Shown piece by piece: positions 39,403 to 48,071 of a stretch of DNA of 64,000 nucleotides. Each line of letters begins with the position of its first letter. The first letter of the stretch is position 1. The position numbers and the translations under genes were made by a program. A model generated the notes under the pieces. That model had not been told where the DNA came from. It saw only the letters and a program-made list of their open reading frames with translations, and made no database searches. The DNA is from Comamonas thiooxydans (GTDB lineage: Bacteria > Pseudomonadota > Gammaproteobacteria > Burkholderiales > Burkholderiaceae_C), in contig NZ_BBVD01000007.1 in the NCBI RefSeq assembly GCF_000964545.1, positions 310,001 through 374,000 of the forward strand. The letters are read 5' to 3'.

Positions 39403-40233
39403 ATGACTCAGCCGATTCACTGGAATGCCGAAGCCTTGTGGGAAGCCATTGCACCGCAGTTGCCGGGCTTTACGGTCGAGGTGCTGCCGACCATCGACTC
39501 CTCAAATACCGAACTCATGCGCCGCGCACGCGACGGGCTGACGGATCCGGTGCTGTTGATTGCCGAGCAGCAAACCCAGGGCCGAGGCCGCCTGGGCCGC
39601 AACTGGGTCAGCGGCGTCGGTGATTCGCTGATGTTCTCGCTGGGCCTGCCGCTGGCACCGCGCGACTGGTCGGGGCTGTCGCTGGCAGTGGGCGTGAGCG
39701 TGGCCGAGAGCCTGCAGCCCCAGCTTCCCGCAGCGGGGGCCGCGCCCAAGATCGGCATCAAATGGCCCAACGATCTGTGGCTGGAGGGCGACCGCAAGCT
39801 GGCCGGCATTCTGATCGAGACCGCCAGCTTTGTCGGCGGCCAACAGCACGATATGACGGCTCCGCGCTATGTGGTGATCGGTATCGGCATCAATGTGCGT
39901 CCCCGTCCCGGTGACGGCATGCGCACGGCCCCGGCCTGCCTGCAGGAGCTTGATGCCGCACTGGATGCGCCTACGGCCCTGGCCTGCATATTGCCCAACC
40001 TGGTGGCCGAGGTGCAGAGCTTTGCCCGGCATGGCTTTGCCCCGCTGATGCAGCGCTTTGCCCAGCGCGACCTGCTGGCCGGACGCGAGGTGAATCTGAG
40101 CGACGGCACGAGCGGCATGGCTCAGGGTGTGGCTGCCGATGGCGGCTTTCTGGTGCGTACAGCGACCGGGCTGCAAGCCGTGACCAGTTCTGAAATCAGC
40201 GTGCGTCCGGCTGGCAGCCCGCTGCAGGCTTGA
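39403..40233 (+). CDS. birA: Biotin-[acetyl-CoA-carboxylase] ligase
   Basis: Enzyme that activates biotin with ATP and attaches it to a Lys of the carboxyl-carrier protein. It has 276 residues. The catalytic domain shows AEQQTQGRGRLGRNWVS (biotinyl-AMP loop), SLGLPLAP, and IKWPNDLWLEGDRKLAGIL. The small C-terminal SH3-like domain is present. The long N-terminal DNA-binding domain of E. coli BirA is absent, so this is a class I, non-repressor ligase. It is downstream of repeat copy A and 164 bases before the SPOR gene. Confidence 0.93.
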   Translation: MTQPIHWNAEALWEAIAPQLPGFTVEVLPTIDSSNTELMRRARDGLTDPVLLIAEQQTQGRGRLGRNWVSGVGDSLMFSLGLPLAPRDWSGLSLAVGVSVAESLQPQLPAAGAAPKIGIKWPNDLWLEGDRKLAGILIETASFVGGQQHDMTAPRYVVIGIGINVRPRPGDGMRTAPACLQELDAALDAPTALACILPNLVAEVQSFARHGFAPLMQRFAQRDLLAGREVNLSDGTSGMAQGVAADGGFLVRTATGLQAVTSSEISVRPAGSPLQA

Positions 40234-40240
40234 AATGAAG

Positions 40241-40351
40241 CACCTCCTGAGGCGCTTTGCGCCTTCCTCCTCTCTCTACGCGCTGCGCGCCAGGGGAGAA
40301 GGACGCAGCCCTCGCTGCGGGGCGGCGGGGCCGCCCAGGCCCTTGCTCGGC
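40241..40351 (+). repeat. Dispersed intergenic repeat, copy C
   Basis: Variant with CCTGAGGCGCTTTGCGCCTTCC, a degenerate core ending GGAGAAGGACGCAG, and a GGGGCGGCGGGGCCGCCC block. It begins 8 bases after the birA stop in the same orientation. Confidence 0.6.
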
Positions 40352-40397
40352 TGCCCGCGAGCGGCTGCAGCCCATGGATAACTGATGTGAGAAACCT

Positions 40398-41201
40398 ATG
40401 CTGAGAATCGTTTTCCTGCTCTTGCTGCTGGGCAACGCGGGTTACTACATGTGGAGCCACGGCTATCTGGCCGGCATGGGGCTGGCGCCGGAGTTGCAGT
40501 CCGAGCCGCAGCGCCTTCAGGAGCAGATCAGGCCGGATGCCCTGGTGCTGCAGCAGCCCGAAGCGGCACAAGCTCCGGCTTTTGAACCGGCAAAGACTAT
40601 GGAGCCCGAAGCGCCTGCGGTGGACGACAGCGCGCCGCCCGCCGCTCCCGAAAGCAAGTCGGATGGCAAGCCCGAAGCTGCAACCGTCGCGGCCAGGGAA
40701 ACCAAGGACGCCAAGGACACAAAGGATGCCAAGACCGCCATCAAGGAGCCCGAGGCCTGCTATCAGGCCAACGGCATCGAAGAGGGACAGGCCGACAGCA
40801 TTCGCCGTGCGCTGGCGGGCAAGTCCAAGAGCGATTGGGAGCTGGTGGCCAGCCATCAGGGCGGGCGCTGGATGGTCTATATGGGCAAGTTCCCGGACGC
40901 CGAATTCATGGACCGCAAGCGCGGCGAGTTGCGCCTGATGAATATCGACTTCGACCGCGCCGGCGGCAGCTTCGAGCCCGGTCTGTCGCTGGGGCGTTTT
41001 TCGACGGAAGAAGCCGCCCAGCGCCAGCTGGCGACTTTCGCGCGCCAGGGCGTGCGCACCGCGCGAGTGGTGCAGGAGCGCCCCGATGTGACGACCTATG
41101 CGCTGCGTCTGCCCAAGGCCACGCCGACCTTGCGCAACGAAGTGGCGGCGCTGGCTGGCAAGAATCTGGTGCCCAAGGCCTTGCAGGCCTGTGCCAAGTA
41201 A
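40398..41201 (+). CDS. SPOR-like cell-division-type membrane protein
   Basis: Protein of 267 residues with a single N-terminal membrane anchor (about 3-17, IVFLLLLLGNAGYYMW), a Pro/Ala/Lys/Asp-rich spacer (about 45-120) and a C-terminal SPOR-like fold (about 125-250, with WELVASHQGGRWMVYMGKF and LSLGRFSTEEAAQRQ). SPOR domains bind denuded peptidoglycan at division sites. The identification rests on the general layout and is less certain than most calls here. It may share a transcript with birA, and a strong terminator follows. Confidence 0.7.
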   Translation: MLRIVFLLLLLGNAGYYMWSHGYLAGMGLAPELQSEPQRLQEQIRPDALVLQQPEAAQAPAFEPAKTMEPEAPAVDDSAPPAAPESKSDGKPEAATVAARETKDAKDTKDAKTAIKEPEACYQANGIEEGQADSIRRALAGKSKSDWELVASHQGGRWMVYMGKFPDAEFMDRKRGELRLMNIDFDRAGGSFEPGLSLGRFSTEEAAQRQLATFARQGVRTARVVQERPDVTTYALRLPKATPTLRNEVAALAGKNLVPKALQACAK

Positions 41202-41222
41202 TTTTCGTAGCTGCTATCGCAA

Positions 41223-41248
41223 AAAAGGCCTGCATTTGCAGGCCTTTT
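41223..41248 (+). terminator. Terminator between SPOR gene and Bug gene
   Basis: AAAAGGCCTGCA (41223-41234) and TGCAGGCCTTTT (41237-41248) form a perfect 12-bp stem with A/T ends on both sides. It can serve both convergent genes. Confidence 0.85.
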
Positions 41249-41291
41249 GTATTGGAAAACCAGTTGCGACAAGCGCAACCAGCTCCTGTTT

Positions 41292-42269
41292 TTAGTCCAG
41301 ATGAATATTGGCGACGGCGGCCAGCTTCTTCATCTTGGCCACTTCGCTGGCGATCTGCTTGGTGAAGTCGGCGCTCGATGTGCCCGAGGGGTACAGGCCT
41401 TGAGCAGCCATGCGCTGCTTGACGGCGGGGTCCTTGAGTGCGGCAATGATGGCTTTTTGCACACGTTCCACTTGTGCGGCGGGCGTGTTCTTGGGGGCCA
41501 CCAGGCCGAACCAGGAAGGCTCGTTCAGGTCGGGGTGACCGGCCTGCGCATAGGTCTGCACATCGGGCAGCACGTCCAGACGTTCATGCCAGGACACGGC
41601 CAGGGCGCGCACCTTGCCCGACTTGATATGGGGCAGGGACGAGTTCACCTGATCGAAGTACACGGGAACCTGGTTGCCCAGCACGTCGTTGATGGCAGGA
41701 GCCGAGCCACGGTAGGGGATGTGGTGCATTTCGGTGCCCGTGCTCTTGAGGAACTGGGCGCCCCACATATGGCCGATGGTGCCGTTGCCGGGGGTGGCAT
41801 AGGACACCTTGCCGGGGTTGGCCTTGAGGTAGGCCACAAACTCGGCAAAAGTCTTCACGGGAATCAGCTTGGGGTTGATCACCAGCACGCCGGGGGCCTT
41901 GACGATCTCGGTCACGCCCACGAAGTCGTTGATCGCGTCGTAAGGCAGCTTCTTGAACACGGCGGGGTTCACACCATGGGTGGACAGGGTGGCAATACCG
42001 AACGTCACGCCATCGGTGGCGCGAGCCACTTCTGCCATGCCGATGGAGCCGCCGGCGCCGGCCTTGTTTTCAATCACCACGGCCTGGCCGCCCAGCAGCT
42101 TGATCAGCACGTCCTGCATATTGCGGGGCACCATGTCGGTGGGGCCGCCAGCGGGGAAGGGCACGACGATGCGCAGAGGACGCGATGTGTCCTGCGCCAT
42201 GCTCATGCCGGAGAAAGAAGAAGCGGCTGCGGCAGCAGCGGCGGTGTAGATGAATTGACGTCGTTGCAT
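41292..42269 (-). CDS. Bug/TctC-family periplasmic binding protein
   Basis: Tripartite tricarboxylate-type solute-binding protein, 325 residues, from ATG 42269 with GGGAG 6 bases upstream. The signal peptide begins MQRRQFIYTAA, which fits a twin-arginine motif, and probably ends near SMAQ. The mature part has RIVVPFPAGGPTDMVPR, NKAGAGGSIG and GHMWGAQFLKSTG, all typical of Bug proteins. It lies downstream of a TctD/TctE-like two-component pair on the same strand, but the transporter genes tctA and tctB are not in the window. The ligand is unknown. Confidence 0.9.
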   Translation of the reverse strand: MQRRQFIYTAAAAAAASSFSGMSMAQDTSRPLRIVVPFPAGGPTDMVPRNMQDVLIKLLGGQAVVIENKAGAGGSIGMAEVARATDGVTFGIATLSTHGVNPAVFKKLPYDAINDFVGVTEIVKAPGVLVINPKLIPVKTFAEFVAYLKANPGKVSYATPGNGTIGHMWGAQFLKSTGTEMHHIPYRGSAPAINDVLGNQVPVYFDQVNSSLPHIKSGKVRALAVSWHERLDVLPDVQTYAQAGHPDLNEPSWFGLVAPKNTPAAQVERVQKAIIAALKDPAVKQRMAAQGLYPSGTSSADFTKQIASEVAKMKKLAAVANIHLD

Positions 42270-42393
42270 CAAAAAGCTCCCAGGATCCAGTGATTCCAAA
42301 TTGCTGTCTTGCGGAGCGCAAATAGCGACTCTTCAGACAACCCATGATCGAATTGATTCTAGGGTAAGCGAGAACTTGCCAAATACGCAGTTT

Positions 42394-42409
42394 CCGATAT
42401 TCGTATCGG
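42394..42409. other. Small dyad before Bug gene
   Basis: CCGATA (42394-42399), TTCG loop, TATCGG (42404-42409). It lies in the 220-base gap between the kinase and the Bug gene. A second imperfect dyad, GCACC-GAATT-GGTGC, is at 42459-42473. Either may be an operator or a weak RNA hairpin. Confidence 0.35.
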
Positions 42410-42489
42410 GGCAAACGGGCGCAAAGCCAAGCCTGGCGCGGCTTCTCAGTCTTGACTGGCACCGAATTGGTGCATTTCTAGGTTGCGCT

Positions 42490-43932
42490 TCACTGCTGTC
42501 CAGGCATGGCCTTGAAGCGCACGGTAAACAGCGCCCCCGGCGGGGTATGGCCGGGCCTGGCATCCTGCAGCAGCACTTGCGCGCCGTGCTGACGGGCGAT
42601 TTCCATGACGATGGGCAGGCCCAGACCGGAGCCGTCGGCTTCGGAGCCCAGCGCCCGGTAAAAGGGCTGGAAGATCAGTTCGCGCTCGCCCAGCGGCACG
42701 CCGGGGCCTGAATCCTCGACCTGCAGCAGCAGAATCTGGCCGAAATGATCGGCCTGCACGCGCACGGTGACCACGCCTGGCTGTTCGCTGGTCGATGGCG
42801 TGTAGTTGATGGCGTTGTCCACCAGATTGCGCACCAGCTCGGCCAGCAGCGTGGCATTGCCGTTGAGCCAGACACCGGGCGTGCTGGCGCTGGCACCCTC
42901 GTAGCCCAGGTCTATGTGCTTGTCCATGGCGCGCGGCAGGCAGTCCTGCACCACGTCGGTGACGATGCGCACGAGGTTGCAGCCCTGCATGGCGGGCACG
43001 GCGCTCTCGGCCCGTGCCAGTGCCAGCAGCTGGTTGACAGTATGGGTGGCACGCATGCTTGAGCGGCCGATCTGCGCCAGCGAGCGCTTCAGGTCTTCGG
43101 TATTCGTGCCCTCGCGCTGGGCCAGGTCGGCCTGCATGCGCAGGCCCGCCAGCGGGGTCTTGAGCTGGTGGGCCGCGTCGGCCAGAAAACGTTTTTGCGT
43201 GGCGATGGAGTCATGCAGGCGCTGCAGCAGATCGTTGACCGAATCGACCAGCGGCACCACCTCCAGGGGCACATCCTTGTGATTGATGGGCGAGAGATCC
43301 TCGGGCTTGCGCGCGCGGATGCGCTCCTCCAGCCGGTGCAGCGGCTTGATGCCGCGCGCCAGCGCCAGCCAGACCAGCAGGGCGGCCAGCGGCAGGATGA
43401 CGAACTGCGGCAGCATCACGCCCTTGATGATTTCCGTGGCCAGCACGCTGCGCTTTTCGCGTGTTTCCGCGACCTGCACCAGGGCGTTGGGCTCGCCGGG
43501 CAGCGGCATGCGCACCCAGATATAGGCCACGCGCAGGTCAATGCCCTTGTATTCCTCATCGCGCAGCAGCACCGAGCCGGTGGGCGTGTCCTCGTCGACG
43601 GAGGGCGGGCGCGGCAGGTCGCGCTCGCCGGCCAGATATTCGCCCCTGGTGCCGCTGACCTGGAAGAACACCGTGTCCGATTCATCGGCGCGCAGGATCT
43701 CGCTGGCCGACTGAGGCAGATTGAACTGCACCTTGCCGCGCTGCACGATGACCAGCTGAGCCAGGGCCTGGGCGTTGTACTCCAGCGCGCGATCGAAGGG
43801 CTTGTTGGCCAGACCCTGGGCCACCAGCCAGGTCAGCGCCAGGCTCACGGGCCAGAGCAGCAGCAGCGGCGTGAGCATCCAGTCGAGGATCTCGCCAAAG
43901 AGGGATCGCTGCTCACGCTGAAAAATTTTCAT
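42490..43932 (-). CDS. Sensor histidine kinase, TctE type
   Basis: Membrane kinase of 480 residues starting MKIFQREQRSLFGEILDWML, as in TctE. It has a first membrane helix about 17-37, a periplasmic 2CSK_N-type domain about 38-160, and a second helix about 164-186. HAMP follows, then a HisKA domain with H255 (AAHQLKTPL), and ATPase boxes NLVDNAINYTP, EDSGPGVP and GSGLGLPIV. It lies 112 bases after its regulator, and the gap is filled by repeat copy D. TctE-type kinases commonly sense tricarboxylates, which fits the Bug gene downstream. Confidence 0.9.
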   Translation of the reverse strand: MKIFQREQRSLFGEILDWMLTPLLLLWPVSLALTWLVAQGLANKPFDRALEYNAQALAQLVIVQRGKVQFNLPQSASEILRADESDTVFFQVSGTRGEYLAGERDLPRPPSVDEDTPTGSVLLRDEEYKGIDLRVAYIWVRMPLPGEPNALVQVAETREKRSVLATEIIKGVMLPQFVILPLAALLVWLALARGIKPLHRLEERIRARKPEDLSPINHKDVPLEVVPLVDSVNDLLQRLHDSIATQKRFLADAAHQLKTPLAGLRMQADLAQREGTNTEDLKRSLAQIGRSSMRATHTVNQLLALARAESAVPAMQGCNLVRIVTDVVQDCLPRAMDKHIDLGYEGASASTPGVWLNGNATLLAELVRNLVDNAINYTPSTSEQPGVVTVRVQADHFGQILLLQVEDSGPGVPLGERELIFQPFYRALGSEADGSGLGLPIVMEIARQHGAQVLLQDARPGHTPPGALFTVRFKAMPGQQ

Positions 43933-43955
43933 GCTTGTAAAACTGGCGTATTCCA

Positions 43956-44055
43956 ACTCAGGGATGGCCAGCAAGGGCCGCCCCGCAGCAAAGGCCATCG
44001 TCCCCCTCAGGGGGAGGCGGCGGGGGCCGCCTAGGCAAAGCCGCTCAGGGGGGGG
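43956..44055 (-). repeat. Dispersed intergenic repeat, copy D
   Basis: Reverse-orientation copy. On the minus strand it reads CCCCCCCTGAGCGGCTT, then CCTCCCCCTGAGGGGGACGA, then a GCGGGGCGGCCCTTGC block and ends CCCTGAGTTGG. It supplies the TGA stop of the response regulator gene (44045-44047). Confidence 0.75.
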
Positions 44056-44722
44056 CTATCTTTTCCAGGCAGTAACCGAGGCCACGCACGGTGGCGATGC
44101 GGATCGGGCCTTTCTCGATTTTCTTGCGCAGGCGGTGGATATAGACCTCGATGGCGTTGTTGCTCACCTCTTCGCCCCATTCGCACAGGCGCTCCACCAG
44201 TTGGTCCTTGCTGACCAGGCGGCCCGCGCGCTGCAGCAGCACCTCCAGCAGGCCCAGCTCGCGCGCCGACAGCTCCACCATCTTGCCGTCTATGGTGGCG
44301 ACCCGGCCGGTCTGGTCATAGACCAGCGGGCCATGCTTGATGGTGGAGCTGGCGCCACCCATGCCGCGACGCGTGAGGGCGCGCACGCGCGCTTCCAGCT
44401 CGGACAGCGCAAACGGCTTGGCCATGTAGTCGTCGGCACCATAGTCCAGGCCCTGTACGCGCTCTTCGATCGAATCGGCGGCCGTGAGAATCAGCACCGG
44501 CAGCGCATCGCCGCGCCCGCGCAGGCGCTTGAGCACTTCCAGGCCGTGCACCTTTGGCAGGCCCAGATCGAGAATCAGCAAATCGAATTCGCTGCTGGTC
44601 AGCAAGGCCGTATCGGCCTCGCTGCCGTTGGCCACATGGCTGACGACGGCGCCCGAGCTGCGCAGCGTGCGCAGCAGGCCATCCGCCAGCACCTGGTCGT
44701 CTTCGGCAATCAGTATGCGCAT
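44045..44722 (-). CDS. OmpR-family response regulator, TctD type
   Basis: DNA-binding regulator of 225 residues from ATG 44722, with GGAGA 6 bases upstream. The receiver domain starts MRILIAEDDQ and has D52 in LLILDLGLPK and K102-like MAKPFALSE. The winged-helix output domain carries NAIEVYIHRLRKKI. It precedes the TctE-like kinase. The last residues (EKIAPP) run into repeat copy D, which provides the stop, so the C terminus may have been set by insertion of the repeat. Confidence 0.9.
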   Translation of the reverse strand: MRILIAEDDQVLADGLLRTLRSSGAVVSHVANGSEADTALLTSSEFDLLILDLGLPKVHGLEVLKRLRGRGDALPVLILTAADSIEERVQGLDYGADDYMAKPFALSELEARVRALTRRGMGGASSTIKHGPLVYDQTGRVATIDGKMVELSARELGLLEVLLQRAGRLVSKDQLVERLCEWGEEVSNNAIEVYIHRLRKKIEKGPIRIATVRGLGYCLEKIAPP

Positions 44723-44848
44723 GTGTGTCTCCTGCTTGTTATGTGTGCCTGTTTGCACTTTTGCTGCCATTGTAGGGATGGCTCATGGCCGTTCGGGGCA
44801 ATTCTCGACAGCCGCTCATAGGCGTCAAGAAGGCGTCAATACAGAATC

Positions 44849-45340
44849 TCAGTAGCCTTCGGCATAGGCCTCCAGGCCCAGCGCGACCACGGTGGCCACA
44901 TCCGCGCCCACGGCTTCGCGAAATTCGGCCTCGGCCTGGCTTACGGCGTCGTGAAAAGCCTGCAGCCAGGCCAGACCCGCATCGGTGAAGCGCACGCGCC
45001 TGGCGCGCGCATCATGCGGGTCGGCCTCGCGCGTGACCAGGCCCCAGGCTTCGCACTGCGCCACCAGATCGGCCATGGCCTGCTTGGTCATGCCGGCCTT
45101 GTCGGCCAGATCGGTGAGCCGGTCGCCAGCCAGCGACAGATGGCGCGTGATGTGGATATGGGCCGCTCCTACCTTGTCGCGCGCCGCCAGATTGGATAGC
45201 GCCAGCGGCACCTCCACTGCACGCGCCATGAGCTGCAGCACGCGCGCATCGAAGCGGCGCATGGCATGGCCCAGCAAACGACCCAGATGGGTCTGGCGCC
45301 AGGCATCGGCGGGCGGGGTGACGGGGGCGATTTCTGACAT
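44849..45340 (-). CDS. MarR-family transcriptional regulator
   Basis: Winged-helix regulator of 163 residues from ATG 45338-45340. The DNA-binding part has RLTDLADKAGMTKQAMADLVAQCEAWGLVTREADPHD, split by the wing ARRVRFTDAG. It is divergent from recA, with 138 bases between the starts. This gap contains the 10-base palindrome TAAATATTTA (45365-45374), a possible own operator, and an SOS-box-like site nearer recA. Its target genes are not evident. Confidence 0.85.
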   Translation of the reverse strand: MSEIAPVTPPADAWRQTHLGRLLGHAMRRFDARVLQLMARAVEVPLALSNLAARDKVGAAHIHITRHLSLAGDRLTDLADKAGMTKQAMADLVAQCEAWGLVTREADPHDARARRVRFTDAGLAWLQAFHDAVSQAEAEFREAVGADVATVVALGLEAYAEGY

Positions 45341-45404
45341 GGATAAATAGTAAGGCAAACTGACTAAATATTTAAATAAATCTGCAGTATCCGCATCTAA
45401 ACTA

Positions 45405-45420
45405 CTGTTCAAGCATCCAG
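45405..45420 (+). promoter_or_regulatory. LexA (SOS) box-like site upstream of recA
   Basis: CTGT (45405-45408), 8-base spacer, CCAG (45417-45420). The consensus is CTGT-N8-ACAG, so there is one mismatch. It lies 59 bases before the recA start, where an SOS box is expected. Confidence 0.5.
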
Positions 45421-45478
45421 CCTGAATGCAAAAACAGGACTGGCCACAGACAGTCATTCACCTACTTCGGAGCCTGAT

Positions 45479-46588
45479 ATGAACGCCATCGCCAAGACCA
45501 ACGACGCCAACAGCGAAAAAGCCAAAGCCCTGGCTGCAGCCCTGGCCCAGATCGAAAAGCAGTTCGGCAAGGGCACCATCATGAAGCTCGGTGAAGGTGA
45601 GGCCATCGAAGACATTCAGGTCGTTTCCACCGGCTCCCTGGGTCTGGACATCGCGCTGGGCGTAGGTGGTCTGCCCCGTGGCCGCGTGATCGAAATCTAC
45701 GGTCCCGAATCCTCGGGCAAGACCACGCTGACGCTGCAGGTCATTGCCGAGATGCAAAAGCAGGGCGGCACCTGCGCCTTTATCGATGCCGAACATGCGC
45801 TGGACACCAGCTACGCCCAGAAGCTGGGCGTGAACCTCAGCGACGTGCTGATCAGCCAGCCCGACACCGGTGAGCAGGCTCTGGAAATCTGCGACAGTCT
45901 GGTGCGTTCGGGTGCCGTTGACCTGATCGTCATCGACTCGGTGGCCGCATTGACGCCCAAGGCCGAAATCGAAGGCGAGATGGGCGATGCCCTGCCCGGC
46001 CTGCAGGCCCGTCTGATGAGCCAGGCCCTGCGCAAGCTGACGGCCACCATCAAGAAGACCAACTGCATGGTCATCTTCATCAACCAGATCCGCATGAAGA
46101 TCGGCGTGATGTTCGGCTCGCCCGAGACCACCACCGGCGGCAATGCGCTGAAGTTCTATGCCTCCGTGCGTCTGGATATCCGCCGCACCGGCACCATTAA
46201 GAAGGGCGACGAGGCCATCGGCAACGAAACCAAGGTCAAGGTCGTGAAGAACAAGGTCTCGCCCCCCTTCAAGACGGCAGAGTTCGACATTCTGTTTGGC
46301 GAAGGCATCAGCCGCGAAGGCGAGATCCTGGACATGGGCGTGAATGCCAAGATTCTGGAAAAGAGCGGTGCCTGGTATGCCTACAACGGCGAAAAAATCG
46401 GTCAGGGCCGCGACAACTCGCGTGAGTTCCTGCGCGAGAACCCCGCGCTGGCCATTGAGATCGAAAACAAGGTCCGCGAAAGCCTGGGCATCAAGCTGCT
46501 GCCCGTGGACGGTGCTGCGGCTGCCGAAGCCAAGCCTGCCAAGGGCGGCAAGGGCAAGGTGGACAAGGACGGCGTGATTGAAGGTTGA
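45479..46588 (+). CDS. recA: Recombinase RecA
   Basis: DNA-dependent ATPase for homologous recombination and SOS induction, 369 residues. Walker A is GPESSGKT (75-82). Walker B is LIVIDSVAAL. The DNA-binding loop region includes GDALPGLQARLMSQALRK and NQIRMKIGVMFG. The C-terminal tail is rich in Lys, Gly and Asp. The start ATG 45479 is standard. recX follows 185 bases later, separated by repeat copy E. Confidence 0.98.
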   Translation: MNAIAKTNDANSEKAKALAAALAQIEKQFGKGTIMKLGEGEAIEDIQVVSTGSLGLDIALGVGGLPRGRVIEIYGPESSGKTTLTLQVIAEMQKQGGTCAFIDAEHALDTSYAQKLGVNLSDVLISQPDTGEQALEICDSLVRSGAVDLIVIDSVAALTPKAEIEGEMGDALPGLQARLMSQALRKLTATIKKTNCMVIFINQIRMKIGVMFGSPETTTGGNALKFYASVRLDIRRTGTIKKGDEAIGNETKVKVVKNKVSPPFKTAEFDILFGEGISREGEILDMGVNAKILEKSGAWYAYNGEKIGQGRDNSREFLRENPALAIEIENKVRESLGIKLLPVDGAAAAEAKPAKGGKGKVDKDGVIEG

Positions 46589-46593
46589 TTCAG

Positions 46594-46681
46594 TCACCCT
46601 GAGGCGCCATGCGCCTTTCGCGAAAGGGGACGACATCCTCGCTGCGGGCGCGGCCTCTGCTTGATGTCCCTGGCTTGGTGA
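46594..46681 (+). repeat. Dispersed intergenic repeat, copy E (short form)
   Basis: CACCCTGAGGCGCC start, AAAGGGGACGACATCCTCGCTG core and a CCCTGGCTTGG end. It lacks the middle CT-rich block of copies A and B. It starts 6 bases after the recA stop and separates recA from recX. Confidence 0.6.
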
Positions 46682-46773
46682 GCGCCAGTGTTTGAGTGCG
46701 GGCCTCATTGCTCAAAAGGTTTGCCATCTTTGCGCAGGTTCGTCCTGCGCCTTTTTGTTTCTGGAGATGCGTC

Positions 46774-47250
46774 GTGAGCTTTGCCAAACTTTCACTCAAG
46801 GGCCGCGCCCTCAAGCTGCTGGCGCAGCGCGAGCATTCGCGGCTGGAGCTGCAGCGCAAGCTGGCCGCCCATGTGGAGGAGGGCGACGATCTGAATGCCG
46901 TGCTCGACGAGCTGGAGCAGCGGGGCTTCATCAGCGTGGAGCGCGTGGTCGAGTCTGTCCTGCGCAGCAAGGCCGGCCGTTATGGCGCAGCGCGTCTGGT
47001 GCATGATCTGCGCAGCAAGGGGCTTGATGACGAGACCGTGCGCCAGGCGGGCGAGCAGCTGCGCGGCAGCGAGCTGCAGCGTGCGCGCGAGCTGTGGTGC
47101 AAGCGTTTTGGCAGCGTGCCCGTCGACGTCAAGGAAAAGGCCAGGCAGCTGCGCTTTCTGGCTTCGCGCGGCTTTTCGTCCAGCGTGGCTTCACGCGTGC
47201 TGCGCGATGCCCCATACTCCCCTGCACCCGACAGCGAGGACGAGGACTGA
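46774..47250 (+). CDS. recX: Regulatory protein RecX
   Basis: Inhibitor of RecA filament growth, 158 residues, small and helical. It shows the family repeats: RALKLLAQREHSRLELQRKL, LDELEQRGFISVERVVESV, and RARELWCKRFGSVPVDVKEKARQLRFLASRGFS in pieces along the chain. The start is GTG 46774 with GGAG 8 bases upstream. The nearer ATG at 46767 is out of frame. Its place after recA is the usual one. Confidence 0.92.
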   Translation: MSFAKLSLKGRALKLLAQREHSRLELQRKLAAHVEEGDDLNAVLDELEQRGFISVERVVESVLRSKAGRYGAARLVHDLRSKGLDDETVRQAGEQLRGSELQRARELWCKRFGSVPVDVKEKARQLRFLASRGFSSSVASRVLRDAPYSPAPDSEDED

Positions 47251-47312
47251 GGCGGCCACCCGGTCCCCGCCCGCTTGCGGCGGGAACAGCTTTTCACACC
47301 GGAGGGACCCAC

Positions 47313-48047
47313 GTGCTGACTGCTTCGCAACCCCCTGATTCCCCATCCGCCTTGCGCGTGGGCCTGAGTGCCGGCAAATCGCTGCTGGGCGGCCTGATGC
47401 TGGGTGCCTTGCTGGCCCTGGTGCTGGGCTGCGGCGCGGCCGTGTTCTATTTTTCCCGCCTGATGGCCGATCCTGGCCAGGGCATTCATGCCTCGGCCCA
47501 TACCGGCATCTACGGCGCCGTGATCAGCCTGCTGATGTCGCCGCCGCTGCTGGTCGCCGTGGTGCTGATCTTCATCATCCCCGCCTACCTCATGGTCGGT
47601 CTGCAACTGGGCCGCGCCCGTGCGGCAGGCAAGCTGGTGGCGCGCTACGGTCAGGGCCTGGCCGAGCGCCTGGCTGCCATGCTGGCACAGCGCATCGAGG
47701 CCCTGCCCAGCGCTCACAAGGCCATGCACAAGGCGGCCGACCTGCTCACAGTGGGCGCGGCGATGGAGCATCTGCAGCCCTGGGTGGGCAACGGGCGTGC
47801 CGTGCAGTTCGTGGTGCGCAGCGTGCTCAATCGCCTGCCGCTGGCCGACCTGCTCGAGGAATGGGGGCGCACGCGTGCCCAGTGGGGCAGCGAAGGCGGC
47901 AAGGACGATCCGGCGCTGCGTGCTTTTCTGGGCGCTCGCATCGAGGAGATGCTGCAGGGCCTGACCGAGCCGCCCTGGACGCTGTTGTGGATTTTGCTGG
48001 CCGGCCATGCCGCCGTGCTCGGCCTGGGCATCTGGCTGACCGCCTGA
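47313..48047 (+). CDS. Membrane protein of unknown function
   Basis: I do not recognise this 244-residue protein. It starts at GTG 47313, with GGAGGGA 8 bases upstream. It has two membrane helices near the N terminus (about 20-45 and 65-90) and one at the very C terminus (about 220-242, LLWILLAGHAAVLGLGIWL). Between them lies a soluble, helical, charged segment (about 95-215). It follows recX by 62 bases on the same strand, so it may be co-transcribed, but there is no known link to RecA. Confidence 0.7.
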   Translation: MLTASQPPDSPSALRVGLSAGKSLLGGLMLGALLALVLGCGAAVFYFSRLMADPGQGIHASAHTGIYGAVISLLMSPPLLVAVVLIFIIPAYLMVGLQLGRARAAGKLVARYGQGLAERLAAMLAQRIEALPSAHKAMHKAADLLTVGAAMEHLQPWVGNGRAVQFVVRSVLNRLPLADLLEEWGRTRAQWGSEGGKDDPALRAFLGARIEEMLQGLTEPPWTLLWILLAGHAAVLGLGIWLTA

Positions 48048-48071
48048 GCGCCCGGCCGACCTGGCGCCGGC

